DNA from: Actinomycetota bacterium
Lineage (GTDB): Bacteria; Actinomycetota; Thermoleophilia; Gaiellales; Gaiellaceae
Direction: 5' to 3'
DNA length: 6,186 nucleotides
Assembly: GCA_013812465.1 (NCBI GenBank)
Contig: JACCTK010000136.1
Location: 1-6,186 of the forward strand
The translations under genes were made by a program, and so were the position numbers. The notes beneath the pieces were generated by a model. It did not search any database and had not been told where the DNA came from. It was given only the letters and a program-made list of their open reading frames with translations. Below, in pieces: positions 1 to 5,528 of the stretch (its first letter is position 1; each line of letters starts with the position of its first letter).

Positions 1-179
1 ATCTCCAGCGGGTGCCCGAAGCCGTCTCCGCCCTTTTCCTTCACCTCGACCACGAGTAGGCGCCTCCCTCTGCGCAGGACGAGGTCGAGCTCGTAGCCGC
101 CAGCCCTGGCATTGGCCTCGAGCAGGCGGTAGCCGCGCAACCGATAGTGGCGTAGGGCGCGGCGCTCGCCGCGATTCAC
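1..179 (-). CDS. YraN/UPF0102-family endonuclease-like protein (5' part only)
   Basis: Partial gene. Only the first 59 codons and two further bases lie in the window, and the rest runs off the left edge. The N-terminus carries the family pattern RGERRALRHY followed by GY.LLE.N.R, then GGYELDLV (about residues 27-34) and VVEVKEK (about 43-49). E30/D32 and E45-V-K47 match the PD-(D/E)XK-like core (E-x-D ... ExK) of the YraN/UPF0102 family, which resembles Holliday-junction resolvases; a cellular role is not firmly established. The GTG start at 179-177 overlaps the rnhB stop in a GTGA, so translational coupling with rnhB is likely. A weak GAGG lies just upstream inside rnhB. rnhB-yraN adjacency is a widespread gene order and supports the call. 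Seen: motifs and overlap. Inferred: function. Confidence 0.85.
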   Translation of the reverse strand, partial: MNRGERRALRHYRLRGYRLLEANARAGGYELDLVLRRGRRLLVVEVKEKGGDGFGHPLE

Positions 180-811
180 GCCGCCTCGTAGCAGCGGGCC
201 CGGAAGGAGCGGCGGTGGAGGCTCGAGGGTCCGAAGATCCGAACCGCTCGCGAGTGTGCAGGCGTGATGTAGCCAACGTGAGAAATGAAGCCATAGCGCG
301 GGTAGAGGGCGTCGAGACGCCGCATCACCCGATCTCTGACGACCTTCGCCACGATCGAGGCCGCCGCGATGGCGGCGCTTCGCGCGTCACCGTCAACGAG
401 CGCCCGATGCGGCGGTGCGGCCGGACCGAGGCGGAATCCGTCGACGAGACAGGCGTCTGCCGGCGGATGGAGATCGGCGAGGACCGCACGCAGCGCGTCC
501 AGATTCGAACGGTGCAGGCCGGAGCGGTCGATCTCGGCAGCGGAAATCACGCGAACGCTGATCTGCGCCGCGCAGCTGACGACCGCATGGAAGAGCTCCT
601 CGCGCTCGACCTGACCGACCTGCTTCGAGTCGTTCAACCTCGCAAGCGGACGAACCCTCGCACCGCGCAGCGTCTCGTAGTCGAGCAGGACGCCCGCGAC
701 GACGAGTGGCCCCGCGAGTGAGCCGCGACCCGCCTCGTCGGCGCCTGCGACATAGCGGACGCCGAGGCGCCGATCGTGAGCGAGAAGCCGCCGGCCGGTC
801 GAGAAGCTCAC
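176..811 (-). CDS. rnhB: Ribonuclease HII
   Basis: RNase HII cleaves the RNA strand of RNA-DNA hybrids and starts removal of single ribonucleotides from DNA in the cytoplasm. The 211-residue protein has the family's usual length. The active-site acidic residues are all present: D25-E26 in ADEAGRG, D124 in CLVDGF and D142 in VDGDARS. The GRG loop (28-30), the DSK motif (61-63), the IAAASIVAKVVRDR helix (147-161), the GY pair (180-181) and the C-terminal SLHRRSF complete the signature. The GTG start at 811 is chosen because it places DEAGRG about 25 residues in. The frame stays open upstream only to a TGA at 883-881, with no ATG and no clear ribosome binding site. It overlaps the downstream yraN gene by 4 bp and follows rplS after a 180-nt gap, so it may have its own promoter. 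No key residue is missing. Confidence 0.96.
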   Translation of the reverse strand: MSFSTGRRLLAHDRRLGVRYVAGADEAGRGSLAGPLVVAGVLLDYETLRGARVRPLARLNDSKQVGQVEREELFHAVVSCAAQISVRVISAAEIDRSGLHRSNLDALRAVLADLHPPADACLVDGFRLGPAAPPHRALVDGDARSAAIAAASIVAKVVRDRVMRRLDALYPRYGFISHVGYITPAHSRAVRIFGPSSLHRRSFRARCYEAA

Positions 812-960
812 TTCGAGATGATCGCCCGCCGCGAGGCGGATGCTGGGCGCCGCGAGGCAAGGACGCAGGGAGTGCCCATATCAGGTCGATATAGGCGCGA
901 CTGAGAACGCGGCATTGCGGTGCTCGGCGCCGCGACGCGACCTGGCTGTTCATCTCGAAG
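811..960. repeat. 10-bp inverted repeat spanning the rplS-rnhB gap
   Basis: CTTCGAGATG at 811-820 and its exact reverse complement CATCTCGAAG at 951-960 bracket most of the 180-nt gap between rplS and rnhB. The inner arm abuts the rnhB GTG start. A smaller hairpin (ATATC at 878-882, GATAT at 888-892) sits between them in an otherwise GC-rich stretch. Complementarity does not extend clearly inward, so a chance repeat is quite possible. I see no gene, RNA or convincing terminator in this gap. Confidence 0.3.
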
Positions 961-991
961 GGAGCTCTCGGCCACCCGTCGAGGATAGACG

Positions 992-1342
992 CTAGCTCTG
1001 TCGGAGCTCGCGGACGCGCGCCTTTTTACCCACTCTGTTTCGCAAGTAGTAGAGCTTCGCGCGGCGGACGTCGCCGACCGTCATCAACTCGAGCTTCTCG
1101 ATCTTCGGCGAATGGAGCGGAAACGTCCGCTCGACCCCGACGCCGAACGACTGCTTGCGGACGGTGAAGGTCTCCCGGAAGCCGGAGCCCTGGCGCTTGA
1201 TGCAGATGCCCTCGAAGACCTGGATCCGCTGGCGATTCCCCTCGATCACCTTGAAATGCACGCGCATCGTATCCCCCGCCTTGAACCGAGGAAGGTCCGT
1301 GCGCAGGTTGCGCTGCTCGAGGCTCTCGATGATCGCGTTCAT
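992..1342 (-). CDS. rplS: 50S ribosomal protein L19
   Basis: Structural protein of the large subunit, located near the 30S-50S interface. The protein has 116 residues, normal for L19. The L19 signature is continuous: [17 protein letters not shown] (13-29), [12 protein letters not shown] (34-45), [20 protein letters not shown] (57-76), HSPKIEKLE (77-85) and [18 protein letters not shown] (93-110). The ATG at 1342-1340 starts the conserved [10 protein letters not shown]-terminus; longer reading of the frame upstream has no family similarity and crosses lepB antisense-frame sequence. Unusually, no Shine-Dalgarno sequence precedes the ATG: the leader ends with CCTCCTTACG just after a short GAAA-capped hairpin. 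It is separated from lepB by 179 nt, so its own promoter or attenuated read-through is plausible. Confidence 0.97.
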   Translation of the reverse strand: MNAIIESLEQRNLRTDLPRFKAGDTMRVHFKVIEGNRQRIQVFEGICIKRQGSGFRETFTVRKQSFGVGVERTFPLHSPKIEKLELMTVGDVRRAKLYYLRNRVGKKARVRELRQS

Positions 1343-1362
1343 CGTAAGGAGGCCTTTCGGCC
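1343..1362 (-). promoter_or_regulatory. Possible rplS leader element (tetraloop hairpin, no SD)
   Basis: On the minus strand the 20 nt before the rplS ATG read GGCC-GAAA-GGCC (1362-1351), a 4-bp stem with a GNRA tetraloop, followed directly by TCCTTACG and the start codon. No purine-rich Shine-Dalgarno is present; instead CCTCCTTA (1352-1345) equals the 16S anti-SD sequence itself. A TAGCAT at 1376-1371 could be a -10 element that would start the transcript just before the hairpin, but no good -35 is visible. A regulatory role is inference. Confidence 0.3.
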
Positions 1363-1465
1363 GGGTCGGAATGCTAGCGGAACGCGGAGTACGCGTTTGA
1401 GTGGAACACGAAGACCGTCGTAGGTGCGAGGCTCGCCGCGCCCTCGAAGTTCCACCCGACGAACG

Positions 1466-1486
1466 AGGGCGAGGAAGCCTCGCCCT
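1466..1486. repeat. REP-like palindrome, copy 1
   Basis: AGGGCGAGG (1466-1474), a 3-nt AAG spacer and CCTCGCCCT (1478-1486) form a perfect 9-bp inverted repeat in the lepB-rplS gap, 35 nt beyond the lepB stop. It resembles the longer palindrome at 3681-3708: both read GCGAGG...AAGCCTCGCCC with a TAC after the right arm. In lepB mRNA it would fold as a strong hairpin; without a U-run it is not a canonical intrinsic terminator, though it could protect the 3' end or attenuate transcription into rplS. Confidence 0.7.
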
Positions 1487-1521
1487 ACAGAAGATTCCCT
1501 TTGATCGCCCTGGAGAGACCG

Positions 1522-2307
1522 CTAGCGAAACGAGATTCGGTTGGGCGGCCAGTACGTCATGAAGACCTTGCCGATCAGATTCCCCTCGGGCACGAACCCC
1601 CAGACGCGCGAGTCGCACGACTGCGAACGGTTGTCGCCCATGACGAAGTAGTGGTCGAGAGGCACGCGGAAGCGCTCCTCGGGCCCGATGTCCCTGCGAT
1701 CCTGCTCGATGTACGGCTCCTCCAGCCTCTGGCCATCGATGTACACGAACGCCGCCCCGCGGCGCAGCCGAATCCCGACGGTCTCTCCCGGCAACCCGAT
1801 GATCCGCTTCACGAACGTCCCTCCTGCCCCGCACTTCACCTGCGCCTGGGGTGGGGTCTCGAACACCACCACATCGCCCCGATCCGGATCGGAGAAGCGA
1901 TAGATGAAGCGGTTGGCGAGCACGCGATCAGAGAACCGCGTCTCGCAGCCCGCGGCCGGCCGTGCGCAGTGCAGGGTGGGCTCCATCGATGACGAGGGGA
2001 TCCGGTAGGGATTGACCACCGCCGCCTTGATGCCGAGGACGATCGCGATCGCGCCGACGATGGTGACGATCCAGTCGACGGCGATGCGCAGTCGGCGCGG
2101 AAGCTTTCCAGTGACCCGGTCGAGCGGGTGATGAAACTCGTGCTTCGACGGCTCGTCTTCCGAGGTCGGCCACGAGAACGGAGGAGCCGGGGGTGGAACA
2201 TCCCGCGACTGGCTCTCCTCGGGGCCGGGCCAGTCCGGCGGCTCCGAGCCGTCCCGATCAGGGTCCGGCGGTGTCTCGACCGCCCAGCGGTCGCGCGGCT
2301 CGGTCAC
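1522..2307 (-). CDS. lepB: Signal peptidase I
   Basis: Membrane-bound serine protease that removes signal peptides from Sec/Tat-exported proteins at the outer face of the membrane. The 261-residue product has a proline- and acid-rich, probably disordered cytoplasmic N-terminus (1-70), one membrane segment (about 76-97), then the catalytic domain. The catalytic Ser107 lies in [10 protein letters not shown], the general-base Lys167 in [12 protein letters not shown], and box E is [15 protein letters not shown] (223-237). A short insertion after SMEPTL carries C114 and C121; further cysteines are C159 and C231. The GTG start at 2307 overlaps the trmD stop (GTGA) and has a GGAG six nt upstream inside trmD, so coupling to trmD is likely. 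It lies between trmD and rplS, whereas in many actinobacteria lepB follows rplS. Confidence 0.96.
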   Translation of the reverse strand: MTEPRDRWAVETPPDPDRDGSEPPDWPGPEESQSRDVPPPAPPFSWPTSEDEPSKHEFHHPLDRVTGKLPRRLRIAVDWIVTIVGAIAIVLGIKAAVVNPYRIPSSSMEPTLHCARPAAGCETRFSDRVLANRFIYRFSDPDRGDVVVFETPPQAQVKCGAGGTFVKRIIGLPGETVGIRLRRGAAFVYIDGQRLEEPYIEQDRRDIGPEERFRVPLDHYFVMGDNRSQSCDSRVWGFVPEGNLIGKVFMTYWPPNRISFR

Positions 2308-2954
2308 GCGACGCTCCGAATCCGCTCTTGGCGCCAGGTGGCGATGCGACCATGGTCGCCGGAGAGAAGCACCTCGGGAACACGCCAGCCTCGAAAATCG
2401 GCCGGGCGTGTGTAGTGCGGGTACTCGAGCCCGCCGTTCAGCGCGATCGAGAAGCTCTCCACCTCGCCGGAACCCTCCGTAAGGGCGCCGGGGAGCCTGC
2501 GCGCCACCGCATCGACGAGCGCCATGGCGGGGATCTCGCCGCCCGAGAGGACATACGGGCCGATCGACACGGTGTCCGTGGAGAGGTGATCGAGGATGCG
2601 CTGGTCGAAGCCCTCGAAGCGCGCGGAAAGAAGTGTCAGGGCCGGCTCTGTCGCGAGCTCCTCCACGAGCTCCTGGTCGAGCAGGCGGCCCGCCGGGGTG
2701 AGCGCGACCACCCTGTGTTCGGGAACGCCTCCGTAGACCTCGTCGAACGCAGCCGAGACAACGTCCACGCGCAGCACCATCCCCGGGCCGCCCCCATACG
2801 GCTCGTCGTCGACCTGCGCGGCGCTGAGCGGCGTCGTGTCGCGGTAGTTGAAGAAGTTCAGCTCGAGTCCGTTCCCGAGCACGGCAGCCACAGGACGTCG
2901 CTCCTTGAGCCAGTCGAAAGCGCCCGGGATCAGGGTGAAGATGTCGAGTCTCAA
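2304..2954 (-). CDS. trmD: tRNA (guanine37-N1)-methyltransferase
   Basis: SPOUT-family enzyme that uses S-adenosylmethionine to make m1G37 next to the anticodon, which prevents +1 frameshifting. The product has 216 residues, at the short end for TrmD. Motifs: MRLDIFTLIP (1-10), DDEPYGGGPGMVLR (49-62), ARFEGFDQR (111-119), SIGPYVLSGGEIPAMALVDA (130-149, the knotted SAM-binding region), then LEYPHYTRPADFRGW (176-190) and VPEVLLSGDHGRIATWR (192-208). R152 matches the conserved arginine of RxxPG. The general-base aspartate position (E. coli D169, in EDSF) reads E166 in VESF, and the usual SIGDYVL reads SIGPYVL. The start is TTG at 2954, 12 nt after rimM, giving the canonical MRLDIFT N-terminus. 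It overlaps lepB by 4 bp. Confidence 0.96.
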   Translation of the reverse strand: MRLDIFTLIPGAFDWLKERRPVAAVLGNGLELNFFNYRDTTPLSAAQVDDEPYGGGPGMVLRVDVVSAAFDEVYGGVPEHRVVALTPAGRLLDQELVEELATEPALTLLSARFEGFDQRILDHLSTDTVSIGPYVLSGGEIPAMALVDAVARRLPGALTEGSGEVESFSIALNGGLEYPHYTRPADFRGWRVPEVLLSGDHGRIATWRQERIRSVA

Positions 2955-2966
2955 GTGGGTCCGAGG

Positions 2967-3449
2967 TTACCGGTGGTCCGCGAAACCGGACGCTACGACG
3001 ATCCGCCGCTGCACGAGGTCAACATCGCGGACACAGTCCCCGACGAGCGGGAGCAAGAGCCCGGTGTCGAGCTCGAGGACGTCGTTCGCGACCCCGGGCA
3101 GGACGTCCGTGACGACGCCCAGCCACTCGCCCTCCGTCTCGACGACCTCGAGGCCTACGAGGTCGGCGACGTAGTACGACCCGTCCTCGGTTGGCGGCAG
3201 CTCGTCACGCGGGACCGCCAGCTCCGCGTCGCGCTCGACTGCGCGGTCGAGCTTGATCGCAGGCCGTCCCCGGCCCACCCGCCGCGAAAGGACGACGACG
3301 GCCTCGTCTCCATTCACGTGCAGCGTGGCGCCGACGTCGAAGCGGGTGGCGTCCTCGCTCGCGTCCTCGACCACGAACGCGCCGTCGAGACCGTGCGGCC
3401 GGCCAACACGGCCCACCCGCACGAAAGCGCCCGGCGGATCAGCCTGCAA
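2967..3449 (-). CDS. rimM: Ribosome maturation factor RimM
   Basis: RimM binds S19 and helps maturation of the 30S head. The N-terminal RimM barrel contains VRVGRVGRPHGLDGAFVV and the usual VNGDEAVVVLSRR segment; the C-terminal PRC-barrel contains SYYVADLVGLEVV, GVVTDVLPGVANDVLEL and a LLLPLVGDCVRDVD stretch near the end. The exact start is uncertain. A TTG at 3449 gives 160 residues and overlaps khpA by 11 bp, whereas a GTG at 3422 gives 151 residues and leaves a 16-nt gap; neither has a good ribosome binding site. The frame is open further upstream through khpA, but that part has no family similarity. Order khpA-rimM-trmD is the conserved arrangement, and trmD starts 12 nt after the TAA stop. 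Confidence 0.93.
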   Translation of the reverse strand: MQADPPGAFVRVGRVGRPHGLDGAFVVEDASEDATRFDVGATLHVNGDEAVVVLSRRVGRGRPAIKLDRAVERDAELAVPRDELPPTEDGSYYVADLVGLEVVETEGEWLGVVTDVLPGVANDVLELDTGLLLPLVGDCVRDVDLVQRRIVVASGFADHR

Positions 3450-3669
3450 TCTCGAGCACGTAGCGCTCCTCGGCCCTCGCGCCGGCCGCCCGCACGATGC
3501 TGCGAAGAGCGCGCGCCATCCGCCCCTGCCTCCCGATGACCTTGCCCACGTCGTCGGCGGCGACGAAGAGACGGAACACGACCGTGTCCTCGCGCTCTTC
3601 GGTCTCGACACGAACGGCATCCGGCTCGTCAACGAGCCGCCGCGCGATCCTCTCCAGGAGCTCAGCCAC
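3439..3669 (-). CDS. khpA: KH-domain RNA-binding protein, KhpA/YlqC type
   Basis: Small cytoplasmic RNA-binding protein of 76 residues, essentially one KH domain, the usual size of KhpA, which in other bacteria works with KhpB as an RNA chaperone. The GxxG nucleic-acid-binding loop is visible as VIGRQGR (44-50) within DDVGKVIGRQGRMARALR, preceded by the VFRLFVAADD strand and followed by the ALRSIVRAAGARAEERYVLEI helix-strand end. Position between rpsP and rimM is typical. The GTG start at 3669 gives the family N-terminus (MAELLERIAR) and has no Shine-Dalgarno. Instead TACCGT lies exactly 8 nt upstream, consistent with a leaderless transcript. The large palindromic element and a REP-like palindrome separate it from rpsP, so it may be partly uncoupled from the rpsP transcript. 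Confidence 0.94.
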   Translation of the reverse strand: MAELLERIARRLVDEPDAVRVETEEREDTVVFRLFVAADDVGKVIGRQGRMARALRSIVRAAGARAEERYVLEIAG

Positions 3670-3677
3670 GTCGCAAC

Positions 3678-3683
3678 ACGGTA
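3678..3683 (-). promoter_or_regulatory. Candidate -10 element for khpA (leaderless)
   Basis: TACCGT (3683-3678 on the minus strand) fits TANNNT and is followed by 8 nt and then the khpA GTG at 3669. This is the same spacing seen at the ffh and cyclase starts. No Shine-Dalgarno is present at this gene. The upstream half of the hexamer lies within the arm of the REP-like palindrome at 3681-3708, and no convincing -35 is seen, so this is a candidate only. Confidence 0.35.
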
Positions 3684-3708
3684 GGGGCGAGGCAAGCCTC
3701 GCCCCTAC
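3681..3708. repeat. REP-like palindrome, copy 2
   Basis: GTAGGGGCGAGGC (3681-3693), AA, then the exact reverse complement GCCTCGCCCCTAC (3696-3708): a perfect 13-bp inverted repeat. It ends 12 nt upstream of the khpA start and is related to the shorter palindrome at 1466-1486. Two related intergenic palindromes in 6 kb suggest a dispersed REP-like family in this genome. Folded in mRNA it would form a very stable hairpin directly before khpA; no U-run follows. Confidence 0.8.
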
Positions 3709-3741
3709 GCGTCAGAGGACGTTGCCGGTCAAGACGTGGCA

Positions 3742-3916
3742 CTAGATGCTTGATCGGGAGTTGACGCGCGGTCGGGGGCGGTCACGACCAAGCCGGGCGA
3801 CGCACTCACTCGCCGTGCAGGCTGGTGAGCCTGGACGGCGAGGGAGGGTGGTGGCGATCCGGCGCCGTGTCGTGGCCGTCATCCGGCCCGCCGTGAATTG
3901 CCGATCAAGCATCTAG
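3742..3916. mobile_element. 175-nt palindromic element, MITE-like
   Basis: The ends are a perfect 16-bp inverted repeat: CTAGATGCTTGATCGG at 3742-3757 and its reverse complement at 3901-3916. Pairing continues inward: 3781-3788 with 3869-3876 (8 bp, one G-T), CCGG 3793-3796 with 3859-3862, and 3801-3823 with 3828-3850 (few mismatches) around a GGTG loop at 3824-3827. Almost the whole segment can therefore fold as one long hairpin. It lies between rpsP and khpA and its right end includes the rpsP TAG stop. Both ends are CTAG; removing the unit with one TA leaves a single CTAG, as expected for TA-duplicating insertion (IS630/Tc1-mariner-like or some IS5-group elements). No transposase is present. 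A structured RNA or processing signal is the alternative. The palindrome is directly seen; mobility is inferred. Confidence 0.6.
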
Positions 3917-4155
3917 CTGATGCCCGCGACCTTGATGAGCCTCGCAACAGGCTCGGACGGCTGCGCGCCCTTCTCGAGCCACTCCTTGACCTTGTCCTCG
4001 TCGAGCTCGATCGTGGACGGGTCCGTCTGCGGGTTGTAGCGCCCGATGATCTCGATGAAACGGCCATCGCGCGGCGAGCGCGAGTCGGCCACGACCACGC
4101 GATAGATCGGGTTCTTCTTCGACCCGACGCGCGTCAACCTGATCCTTGCAGCCAT
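3913..4155 (-). CDS. rpsP: 30S ribosomal protein S16
   Basis: Small-subunit structural protein required for 30S assembly. The 80-residue product has the expected length and a complete S16 pattern: [20 protein letters not shown] (1-20), [20 protein letters not shown] (21-40), NP (41-42) and the C-terminal [16 protein letters not shown] followed by LIKVAGIS. The ATG at 4155 is chosen because AAGGAG lies 4 nt upstream (4165-4160) and because MAARIRL is the family N-terminus; an in-frame upstream extension to 4206 adds unrelated residues and overlaps the ffh stop. It follows ffh by 47 nt, so ffh-rpsP co-transcription is likely. The TAG stop is part of a CTAG that forms the edge of the palindromic element downstream, yet the C-terminus looks native. 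Confidence 0.97.
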   Translation of the reverse strand: MAARIRLTRVGSKKNPIYRVVVADSRSPRDGRFIEIIGRYNPQTDPSTIELDEDKVKEWLEKGAQPSEPVARLIKVAGIS

Positions 4156-4159
4156 TCTT

Positions 4160-4165
4160 CTCCTT
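4160..4165 (-). promoter_or_regulatory. Ribosome binding site of rpsP
   Basis: AAGGAG on the minus strand, 4 nt before the rpsP ATG. It is the clearest Shine-Dalgarno sequence in the window and fixes the rpsP start at 4155. Most other starts here are GTG/TTG with weak or absent sites. Confidence 0.85.
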
Positions 4166-4202
4166 GAAAGCGGTTTTGAGTAGAGGGAGATTGTGCCCGT
4201 TT

Positions 4203-5528
4203 TCAACGCCGGCCCGCGGGCGGCATCCCCGGCAGCGAGGGCATCTTCCCCTTTCCCATCTGCTTCATCATCTTCGCCATCTGCTTGCGCGCGGCCATGA
4301 GCTTGTTCACCTCGTCGAGCGTCGTCCCGCTGCCGGCGGCGATGCGGCGCCTGCGCTGGGTGTTGATCGCATGCGGGACCGCCCGCTCGTGGGGCGTCAT
4401 CGAGAGCACGATCGCCTCTACCCGCGCGAGCTGACTCTCGTCCACGTCGAGCCCCTGCAGCTGCTTGCCGAGACCGGGAACGAGCTTGAGCACACCCTGC
4501 AACGGCCCCATCTTGCGCAGCATGCGATAGCTCGAGAGGAAGTCGTCGAAGGTGAACTCGCCGGCGCGCATCCGGCGCTCCATCTCCTCCTGATCGTCGA
4601 GCTCGACCGCGGCCTCGGCCTTCTCGATCAGGGTGAGCACGTCACCCATGCCGAGGATCCGGGACGCCATCCGATCGGGATGGAAGTACTCGAGCTGGTC
4701 GAGCTTCTCGCCGACCGACGCGAGCTTGACCGGGCGACCCGTAGCCGCCCGCACCGACAGCGCCGCGCCACCTCGCGCGTCGCCGTCGAGCTTTGTCAGC
4801 ACGACCCCATCGAACGCGATCCGCTCCTGGAACGCGAGCGCGACCGCGACCGCCTCCTGGCCCGTCATCGCGTCGAGGACCAAGAGGACGTTCGTCGGCT
4901 TCGTCTCGTCGCGGACGCGCTGGAGCTCGTCCATCAGCTCCTCGTCGATCTGCAGGCGCCCTGCGGTGTCGACGATCACGACGTCCAGACCATCGCGACG
5001 CGCGGCGTCTAGCCCGTGGCGCGCTGCCGCCACGGCGTCCTTCGTGTCCAGCCGGTAGACCGGAATCTGGATCTGGCGGCCCAGCTGCTCGAGCTGCTCG
5101 ACGGCAGCAGGGCGCTGGAGATCGCAGGCGACGAGCGCCGGCCGCTTACCTTCCTTGCGCAGCAGGAGCGCCAGCTTGGCGGCGGTCGTCGTCTTGCCGG
5201 ATCCCTGGAGCCCGGCGAGCAGAATCACCGTCGGAGGACGACCGAATGCAAGCCGCGAGTCCCCCGAGCCCATCAGCGCGGTCAGCTCCTCGTGGACGAT
5301 CTTCACGACCTGCTGGCCGGGAGACAGGCTCTTCAAGACGTCCTGCCCGAGCGCCCGCTCCTTCAGGGCAGCCGTGAAGTCCTTGGCGACCTCGAAGTTG
5401 ACATCGGCCTCGAGCAGCGCGAGTCGGATCTCCCGCATCGCCTTCGAGACCGATTCCTCGTCGAGCCGCCCGCCTCGGCCGAGGCCGCCGAGGGTCGCTT
5501 GGAGCTTGTCGGAGAGCGTGTCGAACAC
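4203..5528 (-). CDS. ffh: Signal recognition particle protein Ffh (SRP54 homologue)
   Basis: GTPase of the signal recognition particle. With SRP RNA it binds nascent signal peptides and docks with FtsY to deliver ribosomes to the membrane. The 441-residue protein has all three domains: an N domain (1-~95), a G domain with the P-loop GLQGSGKTT (106-114), DLQRPAA (136-142), DTAGR (187-191) and [10 protein letters not shown] (245-254), and a methionine-rich M domain (~325-441) with [12 protein letters not shown] (341-352), [11 protein letters not shown] (392-402) and [14 protein letters not shown] (415-428). The GTG at 5528 begins the family N-terminus (M/V)FDTLSDKL; upstream in-frame sequence to 5678 is unlike Ffh and runs into the divergent gene. 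No Shine-Dalgarno is present; TACACT lies 8 nt before the GTG, suggesting a leaderless mRNA. No SRP RNA gene is visible nearby. Likely the first gene of the minus-strand block. Confidence 0.97.
   Translation of the reverse strand: MFDTLSDKLQATLGGLGRGGRLDEESVSKAMREIRLALLEADVNFEVAKDFTAALKERALGQDVLKSLSPGQQVVKIVHEELTALMGSGDSRLAFGRPPTVILLAGLQGSGKTTTAAKLALLLRKEGKRPALVACDLQRPAAVEQLEQLGRQIQIPVYRLDTKDAVAAARHGLDAARRDGLDVVIVDTAGRLQIDEELMDELQRVRDETKPTNVLLVLDAMTGQEAVAVALAFQERIAFDGVVLTKLDGDARGGAALSVRAATGRPVKLASVGEKLDQLEYFHPDRMASRILGMGDVLTLIEKAEAAVELDDQEEMERRMRAGEFTFDDFLSSYRMLRKMGPLQGVLKLVPGLGKQLQGLDVDESQLARVEAIVLSMTPHERAVPHAINTQRRRRIAAGSGTTLDEVNKLMAARKQMAKMMKQMGKGKMPSLPGMPPAGRR

Noticed and set aside
393..953. 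186-codon minus-strand frame overlapping rnhB and starting in the rplS-rnhB gap.
   Set aside because: The overlapping rnhB frame has all catalytic motifs; this frame is Arg-rich shadow sequence. Its first 40 residues show nothing recognisable.
967..977. GGGTGGCCGAG on the minus strand, resembling the 5' end of a tRNA-Leu/Ser.
   Set aside because: No acceptor-stem partner, anticodon arm or T-loop (GTTCRA) follows; no tRNA can be folded here.
1466..1486. Intrinsic terminator after lepB.
   Set aside because: The stem is strong but no T-run follows on the minus strand, and a related palindrome occurs upstream of khpA, so a REP-like repeat is the better call.
1343..1834. Open frame extending rplS upstream to 1834 on the minus strand (280-residue reading).
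   Set aside because: The added residues have no L19 similarity and overlap the certain lepB coding region in another frame; the family N-terminus begins at 1342.
2193..3539. 448-codon plus-strand open frame antisense to trmD, rimM and khpA.
   Set aside because: It lies opposite well-recognised genes, is rich in Arg/Glu/His/Asp as expected of GC-rich shadow frames, and shows no motif.
3450..3695. Upstream in-frame extension of rimM to 3695.
   Set aside because: It runs through khpA in another frame with low-complexity Ser/Arg-rich residues; RimM similarity starts only around 3425.
3670..3912. Possible SRP (4.5S) RNA or other known RNA gene in the largest gap, given the neighbouring ffh.
   Set aside because: The conserved SRP RNA tetraloop/internal-loop pattern (GGAAGG...AGCAG) is absent; the gap is explained by two palindromes.
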